A stretch of 5,519 nucleotides of DNA from Microcaldota archaeon (GTDB taxonomy: Archaea > Micrarchaeota > Micrarchaeia > Norongarragalinales > UBA8480): assembly GCA_030697615.1 (NCBI GenBank), contig JAUYPK010000056.1, positions 1 through 5,519 of the forward strand, in the 5' to 3' direction. Both the position numbers and the translations under genes were made by a program. Below the pieces are notes generated by a model. The model was given only the letters and a program-made list of their open reading frames with translations. It searched no databases and was not told the origin of the DNA. This document shows, piece after piece, positions 1 through 5,391 of this stretch (position 1 is its first letter; every line of letters starts with the position of its first letter).

Positions 1-26
1 CCCGAGTTCAAATCTCGGTCTTCGCC
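1..26 (+). tRNA. 3' part of a tRNA (T arm and acceptor strand), truncated by window edge
   Basis: Seen: a T arm with 5-bp stem CCGAG/CTCGG (2-6 with 14-18) closing the 7-base loop TTCAAAT, which carries the invariant TTC and the purine-A positions of a TΨC loop. The next seven bases (19-25, TCTTCGC) would be the 3' acceptor strand and C26 the discriminator. CCA is not encoded at 27-29 (CTG), as is common in archaea. The anticodon lies outside the window, so identity cannot be read. A C discriminator is characteristic of archaeal tRNA-His, and hisS lies just downstream, so tRNA-His is a reasonable guess but only inference. Confidence 0.7.
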
Positions 27-36
27 CTGCCATGCC

Positions 37-63
37 CCTTTTTTCTTTCGCAAAGAAAAAAGG
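37..63 (+). terminator. 12-bp perfect hairpin with T6 run after the tRNA; possible terminator or processing signal
   Basis: Seen: CCTTTTTTCTTT (37-48) and AAAGAAAAAAGG (52-63) are exact inverted repeats around the 3-base loop CGC. The T6 run (39-44) begins 12 bases after the predicted tRNA 3' end, where archaeal RNA polymerase often terminates on oligo-T without needing a hairpin. A second hairpin (62-79, GGTGCCA/TGGCGCC with one G-T wobble and a GGCG loop) overlaps its last two bases, so the two stems compete at their junction. The region may end the tRNA transcript, or regulate read-through into hisS. Confidence 0.4.
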
Positions 64-109
64 TGCCAGGCGTGGCGCCAAAAAAGAAAGCTTTTGCGTT
101 GTGAAGTAA

Positions 110-1471
110 ATGAAAGAAGAAAAAATTCAAGAGGTTACGGAAAGTACTAAGATGGAAGATTCGCTTTTAGCTGCGCCGCGCGGCACGCGTGATTTGCTCT
201 TCGAGGATAAAATCCAACGAGACCAAATTGTGGCTGTTTTGAAAAACGTTTTTGAACTCTATGGTTTTAACCCATGGGAAACCCCTGCGTTGGAACGCTG
301 GGAAGTGCTGTCCAGCAAATATGCCGGTGGAGCAGAGATACTAAAAGAAACTTACAAGCTAGAAGACCAAGGCGGCAGACAACTAGGTTTACGTTATGAC
401 TTAACTGTGCCGCTGTGCCGCGTAATTGCGGGCGATTCTTCAATGCCAATGCCAATTAAGCGCTACGCAATTGCTTCAGTATGGCGAGATGGGCCAATTA
501 AACTTGGTAGATACCGGGAATTTGTGCAGTGCGACGTTGACATTGTTGGTGCGAAGAGTGGCTTGGCCGATGCTGAGATAATTTCACTTGTGTGTGACGC
601 GTTTAACCAGCTAGGAATTGACTACGTTGTAAAAGTCAACAACCGCAAACTACTCGAAGGTTTGCTTGAATCACTTGGCGTTGAAACAAAAAGCGTTGAA
701 AGTATTATCCTCACGATTGATAAGCTTGCCAAGATCGGTTCGCCAGGCGTTGAAAAAGAGCTTATTGAAAAAGGGTTCTCGATTCCGCTTGCAAAAAAAA
801 TCACTTCAACTTTTCAAGATTTTGAAGACTGCAATTTTGAACAAGTCTTTGCCAAATGTGAAAAGTTAGTTGGCAAAAACGAAAAAGCCAAACAAGGCTT
901 AACTGAGTTAGAAGAAGTGTTCGATTTTTTGGCAAGCTTTCAAAAAGACGTCTCGGCAAGAGTAATTGTAGACGCTTCACTTGCACGCGGGTTAGCTTAC
1001 TATACTGGAAGTGTTTTTGAAGTTTACGCCAAAGCTAGCAAAGTGACGTCAAGCATCGCTGGCGGTGGCAGGTACGATGAGTTAATTGGCAAATTCGCCG
1101 GCCGCGAAAGCATTCCAGCAGTTGGAATTTCGTTTGGCCTTGATACCATTGTAGAAGTGTTAAAATTACAATCTGGAAAACCAGCAAAGAAAACCGTTGC
1201 AGATATCTATGTGATTCCGATTAAAACAATTCCACAATGCATTACGCTTGCAAGTGAGTTGCGCAGCAACGGCATCCGCACTGCACTTGACTTAATGGGC
1301 CGTTCGATTTCAAAGAACCTCGACTACGCGTCGAAGCAAGGAGTGAAGTACGTTGCAATCGTAGGGCCAAAAGAAGCTGAACAAAAGAAACTCACGCTGC
1401 GCAACCTAGAAACAGGCGAAGAACAACTACTCACATTGTCAGCGGCTGTTGAAAAAATCTTGAGTGGTTAA
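110..1471 (+). CDS. hisS: Histidyl-tRNA synthetase (archaeal/eukaryotic-type HisRS)
   Basis: Class II aminoacyl-tRNA synthetase that activates histidine with ATP and charges tRNA-His in the cytoplasm. Seen in order: the N-terminal PRGTRDLL signature (residues 23-30), LRYDLTVPLCR (94-104), motif 2 WRDGPIKLGRYREF (125-138) followed by QCDVDIVG, the histidine-specific RGLAYYTG (293-300), AGGGRYDELIG (317-327), motif 3 region GISFGLDTI (339-347), and a C-terminal anticodon-binding domain from about 364 to the end. Length (453 aa) is normal for the family. A TAA at 107-109 directly precedes the ATG, so no longer start exists; Met15 (152) is a possible alternative because the first 14 residues are charged and precede the family core. 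No convincing Shine-Dalgarno site is visible. Odd: the arginine usual in motif 3 (G-[IL]-[DE]-R) reads Thr346. The next gene follows after 8 bases, probably in the same transcript. Confidence 0.96.
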   Translation: MKEEKIQEVTESTKMEDSLLAAPRGTRDLLFEDKIQRDQIVAVLKNVFELYGFNPWETPALERWEVLSSKYAGGAEILKETYKLEDQGGRQLGLRYDLTVPLCRVIAGDSSMPMPIKRYAIASVWRDGPIKLGRYREFVQCDVDIVGAKSGLADAEIISLVCDAFNQLGIDYVVKVNNRKLLEGLLESLGVETKSVESIILTIDKLAKIGSPGVEKELIEKGFSIPLAKKITSTFQDFEDCNFEQVFAKCEKLVGKNEKAKQGLTELEEVFDFLASFQKDVSARVIVDASLARGLAYYTGSVFEVYAKASKVTSSIAGGGRYDELIGKFAGRESIPAVGISFGLDTIVEVLKLQSGKPAKKTVADIYVIPIKTIPQCITLASELRSNGIRTALDLMGRSISKNLDYASKQGVKYVAIVGPKEAEQKKLTLRNLETGEEQLLTLSAAVEKILSG

Positions 1472-1479
1472 GAAATAAT

Positions 1480-2259
1480 ATGTTCTGGCCTTTTTCAAAA
1501 TTCGCTTCTTCCATCCCTCTCTTGCCGCGTTCGCCTTTGCCGAATGTTGAAAAAACTTTACAACTTAATTTAGGCAATGGCGGTGACGAAGTAGTCGTCT
1601 TCACTTTGAAAAAAAAGCGCGGCTGCCGCAATATCGTGCTACGTGTAGACGAGCGCGGCTTACGCGTAACTGCACCGCTACGTTCAAGCGATGCAGAAGT
1701 GGAGAAATTTGTCACTGCTAAACAAACGTGGATTGCAAAGCACCTTGGCTTTTACAAAAATTTACCACTGCTAAAAAGTTCGTTCCAAACCGGCGACTTT
1801 CTTCCATACCTAGGTGAAAACTGCTCAGTTGTGTTAACTCAACATAGCGCCAAGCGGCCAAAAATTGAAAAAATTGCAAATACGTTTTTTATTTCGTTTA
1901 ACTTCGACGCGGTTCCAAAAAAGTTTGTCAAGCAGTGGTACTTGCAACAAGCCGAAGCTGTAATTGGCGAGAGGGTTGAAATTTGGAAAGAAAAGTTCGG
2001 CGTAAACGTAAATGGCGTTTCAATCCGCAACCAGCGCAGCAGGTGGGGCAGCTGTTCAACTCGTGGAAATTTAAACTTCAACTGGAAGTTAGTAATGGCG
2101 CCGTTGGAAGTTGTAGATTATTTAGTTATACACGAGCTAACACACTTGAATCACATGAACCACAGCGACAAGTTTTGGCAAACTGTTGAAATGCATTGTC
2201 CGGATTATGTGGAAAAGGAAAAGTGGCTTAAGCAAAACGGGCCGATGCTGAGCTTCTAA
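1480..2259 (+). CDS. YgjP/DUF45-family zinc metallopeptidase (SprT-like fold)
   Basis: Predicted zinc-dependent metallopeptidase of the YgjP-like family (DUF45/WLM-SprT group); substrates of this family are poorly known. Seen: a core beginning near residue 38 (VVVFTLKKKRGCRNIVLRVD), the hallmark RWGSCSTRGNLNFNW (188-202), APLEVVDYLVIHELTHL with the HEXXH zinc motif HELTH (218-222), and NHSDKFW (227-233), whose His228 is the likely third metal ligand, then PDY and WLK near the end. All expected catalytic elements are present, so it is probably active. The first ~35 residues (Phe/Pro/Ser rich) lie outside the family core and overlap an inverted repeat; no alternative ATG exists there, only TTG codons such as 1537. 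It starts 8 bases after hisS and is likely co-transcribed. Its TAA overlaps the TAG of the convergent gene. Confidence 0.9.
   Translation: MFWPFSKFASSIPLLPRSPLPNVEKTLQLNLGNGGDEVVVFTLKKKRGCRNIVLRVDERGLRVTAPLRSSDAEVEKFVTAKQTWIAKHLGFYKNLPLLKSSFQTGDFLPYLGENCSVVLTQHSAKRPKIEKIANTFFISFNFDAVPKKFVKQWYLQQAEAVIGERVEIWKEKFGVNVNGVSIRNQRSRWGSCSTRGNLNFNWKLVMAPLEVVDYLVIHELTHLNHMNHSDKFWQTVEMHCPDYVEKEKWLKQNGPMLSF
1491..1554 (+). repeat. Inverted repeat (13 of 14 bp) inside the first 25 codons of the metallopeptidase gene
   Basis: TTTTTCAAAATTCG (1491-1504) pairs with CGAATGTTGAAAAA (1541-1554) with one mismatch (A1499/G1546) across a 36-base pyrimidine-rich loop. It covers the N-terminal extension that precedes the recognisable family core. 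It could be a hairpin that modulates translation after hisS, or the trace of a small insertion. The palindromic signal is seen; any role is inference. Confidence 0.55.
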
Positions 2260-3704
2260 CTAAGTGCTCTTTTCAATATGTGTACAAGTCCTTTTTCAGC
2301 GTCTACTTCTATTTCGTCGCCGTCTTTGATTACGTGAGTTGCTATTTTTGTCCCAATTACTGCTGGTATTTTTAGTTCGCGGCTAATCACTGACGCATGC
2401 GAAAGGATGCCGCCTTCTTCAGTTACTATTCCAACAACTAGTTTCAGCACTGGCAAGAAGTTGACATTTGTAGTGTGAGTTACAAGTACGTCGCCTTGTT
2501 TGACTTTGTCAAGTTCTTGTAAGTTATGCACAACTCGTGCAATGCCCTTAACTTTTCCAATAAAAGCCGCTTGGCCTTTGATGTCATCAGTTTTTTCTTG
2601 AGTTGAATGCATCGGAATTTTCTTGTCAAGCTCAATTGCCGCTTGTCCAGCAACCGTAAAGTAGCTTTTATCGTCTTGGCCAAAGTAAATGTATGCAATT
2701 TTACGCTGTTCAATGAGATCTGTCGGAATTGGCGGGTTGTTTTTCAAAATTTCTAGGATTTCATCCGGGAACAAGAATAACAAGTCGACGTTGCTTGGCA
2801 AATTTAACCGCTTTGCAATTTCTTTGAACAAATGCGAAACGTATCGGGCTGAACTATAGAAAATCTCAGTACGGTAAGAGCGAAAGAACACAGCTTGATT
2901 GGTGGTATTTATCATTGTGGCGAGTTTTTCGTCTTTTATTTCCGCCAATAACGCTTCAAAACGAGCTTTTTTCTCTTGGATCTCAGCCAACGTTTTTTCA
3001 ACTTCTTTTTCTGGGTCACCTGCCGCTGCTTCTTTTACGCGGCTTAAGTAGTAGTTTTCGTCGTAGTAGTCTTCAAAGTAGCCAACATTTTTCATCCAAG
3101 AGAATTGTTTGCAATGTTCAGCCGCTTTTTGTGAAACATCGCTGCCTTTTTTGTACTTACTTGCAATTTGCAATAATGAAAGTTTCTCTTCAATAATTGA
3201 ACCTGGTTCAACCGGGTCGGTTACGAGGTTAAAAGTTTCTTCTACATTTGTGGAAAATTCTTTTTCAATGCCTTGCCTAATTTCCCGCGTCATATGTGCT
3301 TCAGCTAAAAATGGAAGTGCCACATATGCTCCAAAAGGTAAGATGCTTTCAACGTATTGCTCAAGCATAGCTGCGAGCTGAAGGTTCGTTTTTTTCTCTG
3401 TTTCTGTACTAGCTAGCTTTTGCCATAGTTTCAAAGCTTCAGCGTGGTGGGCTTTACCTTTTTGCATCAAGCGCAAAAGAAAGTCTGGATCGCCGTGCAA
3501 TTTTTGGGCTATTGCTTTTTCTATTTTTGCACGTTGCAGTTCACTGAACATTATCTTGTCAAGAAAAATGCCAACGTTAACGCGGTAGTCAAAGTCAATG
3601 TCGTTTTTCAACATCGCTGAGCTTCCGAGGAAGATGTAAGCAAAGAATGGGGTGCGTTTTCTCTTGTGCACGAACCACAAGGGTTCAGTTAGTGGGTTAA
3701 ACAT
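2256..3704 (-). CDS. PEP-utilizing-enzyme swivelling (phosphohistidine) domain protein lacking an ATP-grasp domain
   Basis: Seen: the C-terminal ~105 residues (about 376-480) form a PEP-utilizing mobile domain with TEEGGILSHASVISREL (428-444) and IPAVIGT (446-452). His436 is the expected phosphocarrier histidine of PEP synthase, pyruvate phosphate dikinase and rifampin phosphotransferase. The N-terminal ~370 residues look mostly helical, with WFVHKRKRTPFF near the start and an R-x-x-R/LFKEIAKRL/DLLFLFPDEILEIL stretch (275-320) like the helical substrate region next to the mobile domain in rifampin-phosphotransferase-type enzymes. No ATP-grasp or TIM-barrel PEP-binding domain is present, so it cannot by itself be a complete PEP synthase. 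It may receive phosphate from a separate partner or be a binding protein; substrate unknown. The ATG at 3704 is favoured because the W-x-x-x-[KR] motif lies just inside it. No Shine-Dalgarno is visible, so the mRNA may be leaderless or have the structured leader described separately. Its stop overlaps the convergent metallopeptidase stop. Confidence 0.85.
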   Translation of the reverse strand: MFNPLTEPLWFVHKRKRTPFFAYIFLGSSAMLKNDIDFDYRVNVGIFLDKIMFSELQRAKIEKAIAQKLHGDPDFLLRLMQKGKAHHAEALKLWQKLASTETEKKTNLQLAAMLEQYVESILPFGAYVALPFLAEAHMTREIRQGIEKEFSTNVEETFNLVTDPVEPGSIIEEKLSLLQIASKYKKGSDVSQKAAEHCKQFSWMKNVGYFEDYYDENYYLSRVKEAAAGDPEKEVEKTLAEIQEKKARFEALLAEIKDEKLATMINTTNQAVFFRSYRTEIFYSSARYVSHLFKEIAKRLNLPSNVDLLFLFPDEILEILKNNPPIPTDLIEQRKIAYIYFGQDDKSYFTVAGQAAIELDKKIPMHSTQEKTDDIKGQAAFIGKVKGIARVVHNLQELDKVKQGDVLVTHTTNVNFLPVLKLVVGIVTEEGGILSHASVISRELKIPAVIGTKIATHVIKDGDEIEVDAEKGLVHILKRALS

Positions 3705-3733
3705 GATAATGCGTTAGTGATTGTGAAAAAGAA

Positions 3734-3744
3734 GCATAAAAACT
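3734..3744. promoter_or_regulatory. TATA-like element between the PEP-domain gene and the structured region
   Basis: CATAAAAAC on plus (GTTTTTATG on minus) at 3735-3743. Read on minus, it sits 38 to 31 bases before the ATG at 3704 and would give a nearly leaderless start near 3711, fitting the absence of a Shine-Dalgarno site. Read on plus, the preceding purine-rich GAAAAAGAAG is the better BRE and would start a transcript near 3762-3768, at the first hairpin of the structured region. Orientation is therefore undecided. Confidence 0.35.
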
Positions 3745-3785
3745 AGTTAGTAATAATAAGGAGAACGCTTTCCCCAGCATCAAAA

Positions 3786-3802
3786 GTTTGGTGGATCTAA
3801 AC
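3786..3802. repeat. GTTTGGTGG repeat hairpin, copy 1
   Basis: GTTTGGTGG at 3786-3794, with GTTT (3786-3789) pairing AAAC (3799-3802) around loop GGTGGATCT. A3785/T3803 adds a fifth pair. It lies inside the apical part of hairpin I. Confidence 0.5.
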
Positions 3803-3881
3803 TGGTTCTGCGTTCTCCGGGTGCTTCATCGCTTCGAGCGCTTATAGCGCTTCGAGTCTAAGCAACCCATTTTGGGGTCTT

Positions 3882-3897
3882 GTTTGGTGGACAGAAC
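3882..3897. repeat. GTTTGGTGG repeat hairpin, copy 2
   Basis: GTTTGGTGG at 3882-3890, with GTTT (3882-3885) pairing GAAC (3894-3897, one T-G wobble on plus) around loop GGTGGACA. The GAAC is shared with the alternative 7-bp stem ACAGAAC/GTTCTGT, so the two pairings exclude one another. Confidence 0.5.
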
Positions 3898-3938
3898 TTT
3901 TGACGGTTCTGTTTGACGCGTGGTTATATTCTTTATTC

Positions 3939-3954
3939 GTTTGGTGGGTTGAAC
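3939..3954. repeat. GTTTGGTGG repeat hairpin, copy 3
   Basis: GTTTGGTGG at 3939-3947, with GTTT (3939-3942) pairing GAAC (3951-3954, one T-G wobble on plus) around loop GGTGGGTT. It is followed on plus by AAAGGC and a T5 run. Confidence 0.5.
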
Positions 3955-3972
3955 AAAGGCTTTTTACGCGAT

Positions 3973-3987
3973 CAATATAATGCTTTT
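3973..3987 (-). promoter_or_regulatory. Predicted archaeal BRE/TATA promoter reading into the structured region
   Basis: On minus the bases read AAAAGC followed by ATTATATT (3981-3974). The AAAAGC is identical to the BRE part of the strong promoter at 4521-4536, also directly abutting the TATA box. Using the usual ~26-base distance, transcription would begin near 3951, giving a ~247-base leader for the PEP-domain gene or a separate RNA. It overlaps the stop codon of the winged-helix gene. Confidence 0.45.
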
Positions 3988-4429
3988 ATTTTACTGGTTG
4001 GAAAAACACTTTTTTTCCAACTTGAGTTTTCTTAACGACGCCTAATGCGCACAGTTTGTTCAACCGGCTGCTCGCGGCGTTTTTCCCCTTATACTTAAAC
4101 TTAGTCTGTACATCTTCTGCGCAAACTGCGCTTTTCTTCTTTACAAATGCAACTATTTCTTGGTCAACTTCAGCCAAAAGCGGCGGTTGTTGATTTTGAT
4201 TGGTTCCATTTTGAACTGTTGCGGTTCTATTTTCCAACTGGGCTATTTTGCTTTCCAGTTGGTCAATTTTGTCCAGCTTGGCGTTTATCTCCCGTAAAAG
4301 GAGGTTTGTTGACTCGCGTTCTTGGGTTAACCTGTGAAGCAAAGCTCCGACGAGTATGGGGTCTTTTAGTTTAGTAGAAATGTCTCGGAATTCGTCCGTC
4401 ACTTGCACAAACTCTTCTTCCCCATCCAT
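3986..4429 (-). CDS. Coiled-coil plus winged-helix DNA-binding protein (DPANN-type, function unknown)
   Basis: Seen: an acidic N-terminus (MDGEEEF), then DPILVGALLHRLTQERES (23-40), a heptad-patterned helix LLLREINAKLDKIDQLESKIAQLEN (about 43-67, a likely coiled coil), a Gln/Asn/Pro-rich linker (about 74-84), and a C-terminal winged-helix-like domain (about 86-147). The latter has an alternating helix-turn-helix pattern with ASSRLNKLCALGVVKK as probable recognition helix and wing lead-in, then a wing strand KVFFQP. The layout suggests a dimeric or oligomeric transcription regulator or chromatin-associated factor; the target is unknown. I recall similar N-terminal LVGALLxRLxQERES sequences in DPANN archaea, but no characterised function. 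The ATG at 4429 has a GGAG (4444-4441) 11 bases upstream. A TATAAAA box only 11 bases before the ATG would instead put a start at the GTG codon for Val8 (4408). Confidence 0.8.
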   Translation of the reverse strand: MDGEEEFVQVTDEFRDISTKLKDPILVGALLHRLTQERESTNLLLREINAKLDKIDQLESKIAQLENRTATVQNGTNQNQQPPLLAEVDQEIVAFVKKKSAVCAEDVQTKFKYKGKNAASSRLNKLCALGVVKKTQVGKKVFFQPVK

Positions 4430-4462
4430 AATCTTTTATACTCCAAAATCGTGACAATCTCA

Positions 4463-4516
4463 AGATGTGTTCACAACAACATCAAGCTTCTATCGCGACA
4501 TCATCATGACACATCT
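4463..4516. repeat. 8-bp inverted repeat in the leader of the winged-helix gene
   Basis: AGATGTGT (4463-4470) and ACACATCT (4509-4516) are exact inverted repeats separated by 38 bases. The right arm lies 5 bases from the TATA box and the left arm is within the predicted 5' leader. It could be a two-site operator for a dimeric regulator, possibly the winged-helix protein itself, but the wide spacing makes chance plausible. Confidence 0.35.
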
Positions 4517-4520
4517 AGGG

Positions 4521-4536
4521 TATATAAAGCTTTTCT
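4521..4536 (-). promoter_or_regulatory. Strong archaeal BRE/TATA promoter for the winged-helix gene
   Basis: On minus the bases read AGAAAAGC then TTTATATA (4528-4521), a very close match to the archaeal BRE plus TATA consensus. Transcription is expected near 4497-4499, leaving a leader of about 70 bases before the ATG at 4429. The 141-bp gap 4430-4570 is otherwise empty apart from the inverted repeat. Confidence 0.65.
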
Positions 4537-4570
4537 GGAAGTGCGGTTCTATTCGCTTTGTAGACGCGAT

Positions 4571-4957
4571 TTATTTCCAGTTTATATCGTGGGCGTTCTC
4601 ATTCCATTTGAAAATGTGTACTATGAAAGGGAAGCTGTCGGTATTTTGCAAAGCGTGCGAATCATTTGGTTCAATCAAAAAAATATCACCCGCAACGGTG
4701 AAATGTTCTTTGCCATTTATGGTTATTTTTCCTTTTCCACTGGCAATTAGAAAAACTTCCCTAACTTTTTCATGGAAATGAGGCGCCACACTTGCGCCAG
4801 GGGGAAAACTAACGAGTTGGTACTTAGCTCCTGGAACGCCAATAGTGGTTTCGTCAAACACATTCACTTTATCATAAGCGTACACTTTCTTTCCACGTAT
4901 TTCAAAATAGCGAGGCGATAACTTTTTCAATTCTCCGTTTACAGTTGTGCGTTTCAC
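4571..4957 (-). CDS. Small single-domain cupin (cupin_2) protein
   Basis: Metal-binding beta-barrel protein; enzyme or sugar/small-ligand binding role not assignable. Seen: cupin motif 1, G54-x5-H60-x-H62-x4-E67-x6-G74 (GASVAPHFHEKVREVFLIASG split over 54-74), which fits the consensus exactly, and motif 2 from G90 to N105 with GDIFLIEPNDSH, where His101 is the fourth ligand. All four ligands (two His, Glu, His) are present, so a bound divalent metal is expected. Length 128 aa is usual for a lone cupin. The start is GTG at 4957: it overlaps the yjbQ TGA as GTGA and has the Shine-Dalgarno GGTGAT six bases upstream. It is the last gene of the operon; its stop is followed by the promoter of the winged-helix gene. 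Confidence 0.9.
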   Translation of the reverse strand: MKRTTVNGELKKLSPRYFEIRGKKVYAYDKVNVFDETTIGVPGAKYQLVSFPPGASVAPHFHEKVREVFLIASGKGKITINGKEHFTVAGDIFLIEPNDSHALQNTDSFPFIVHIFKWNENAHDINWK

Positions 4958-5391
4958 TCCCCAATCACCATTATTTCCACTGTTCTATATCTTGCTGCGT
5001 CTAATTCTATGAGAAAAATACTCTGCCACGTGCCTAACTTCAACTTTCCATTTACAACTGGAATTACTTGCGAGCCACCAATCAAAGAAGCTAATATGTG
5101 ACTATGGCCATTTTTTCTCTCTTCTGGCGGAGCATTTCTTAATTGCAAGTCATTGTGCTGGTAGGATAAATTTTTTGGCGCCAAACGACTTAAGGAATTT
5201 TTTAAATCATGAAAAAACCCACGTTCATATTCATTGATTAAAACTGAAGCGGTTGTATGCTGTGAATAAACCAATGCTATTCCGTTGTTTATCTCCGCCT
5301 TTGTGATTGCGTCCTGAACTTTTTCGGTTATTTCAATCAGCTCATTTTCTCCAGTTGTGTTCACTGTTATTTCGGCTGTAGTTATTTTCAT
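4954..5391 (-). CDS. yjbQ: YjbQ/UPF0047 family protein (secondary thiamine-phosphate synthase-type)
   Basis: Member of the YjbQ (UPF0047) family. The bacterial YjbQ has weak thiamine-phosphate synthase activity; the true role of the archaeal members is not established. Seen: HTTASVLINEYE (45-56), HNDLQLRNAPPEERKNGHSH (79-98) with a cluster of conserved His, GGSQVIPVVNGKLKLGTWQ (105-123), and the closing ELDAARYRTVEI (129-140). These are the family's signature positions in the right order, and the length (145 aa) is normal. The ATG at 5391 overlaps the upstream gene's TGA as ATGA and is preceded by a good Shine-Dalgarno. Its own TGA overlaps the cupin start. Residues H45, H79, H96 and H98 are the likely metal or active-site histidines by family conservation. 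Confidence 0.94.
   Translation of the reverse strand: MKITTAEITVNTTGENELIEITEKVQDAITKAEINNGIALVYSQHTTASVLINEYERGFFHDLKNSLSRLAPKNLSYQHNDLQLRNAPPEERKNGHSHILASLIGGSQVIPVVNGKLKLGTWQSIFLIELDAARYRTVEIMVIGE
4964..4969 (-). promoter_or_regulatory. Ribosome binding site GGTGAT for the cupin GTG start
   Basis: GGTGAT on minus is a perfect complement to ATCACC in the archaeal 16S 3' tail, with a 6-base spacer to the GTG at 4957. It lies inside the last codons of yjbQ and decides the non-ATG start. Confidence 0.7.

Larger units (their letters stand above)
3760..3965. ncRNA. Candidate structured RNA or long structured 5' leader, family not recognised
   Basis: Seen: hairpin I with a 9-bp perfect stem GGAGAACGC/GCGTTCTCC (3760-3768 with 3810-3818). 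Directly abutting it is hairpin II, GGGTGCTT/AAGCAACCC (3819-3826 with 3860-3868, one bulged A), which holds an inner 6-bp stem AGCGCT/AGCGCT (3837-3842 with 3846-3851, loop TAT). Hairpin III is ACAGAAC/GTTCTGT (3891-3897 with 3906-3912). Three GTTTGGTGG repeats run through it. Plus-strand reading is supported by wobble pairs in two repeat hairpins, a purine-rich BRE upstream and a T5 run at 3961-3965. Minus-strand reading is supported by a good BRE/TATA at 3973-3987, by hairpin I being followed by TTATTATTA, and by its position as a leader of the PEP-domain gene. No long open frame is visible. I found no match to SRP RNA, RNase P RNA or C/D or H/ACA guides. Confidence 0.4.

Noticed and set aside
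29..32. GCCA as the encoded discriminator-CCA end of the tRNA
   Set aside because: The T arm fixes the acceptor strand at 19-25; ending at 32 would need three extra bases in the acceptor strand.
2915..3381. Plus-strand open frames opposite the PEP-domain gene
   Set aside because: Low-complexity Ser/Leu/Phe-rich peptides, as expected from the antisense of Lys/Glu-rich helical coding sequence.
3760..3780. GGGGAAAGCG on minus resembling the RNase P RNA CR-I core
   Set aside because: The partner ACAGAA-type element lies on the wrong side, and no P4 pairing or other conserved regions can be built.
3830..3856. CGCTTCGAG direct repeat (3830-3838 and 3848-3856) as a CRISPR or mobile element remnant
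   Set aside because: Only two short copies, 18 bases apart, with the spacing explained by the inner stem of hairpin II.
4471..4516. C/D-box guide RNA on minus: stem AGATGTGT, C box ATGATGA, D-like GTGA, stem ACACATCT
   Set aside because: The k-turn geometry at the stem is right, but the D box is degenerate (GTGA, not CTGA), only ~26 bases separate the boxes, no clear C'/D' pair exists, and the strong TATA box would start transcription inside the C box.
4403..4781. Plus-strand open frames of 104-115 codons opposite the cupin gene
   Set aside because: They lie antisense to a gene with intact cupin motifs, cross the strong minus promoter, and show no recognisable domain.
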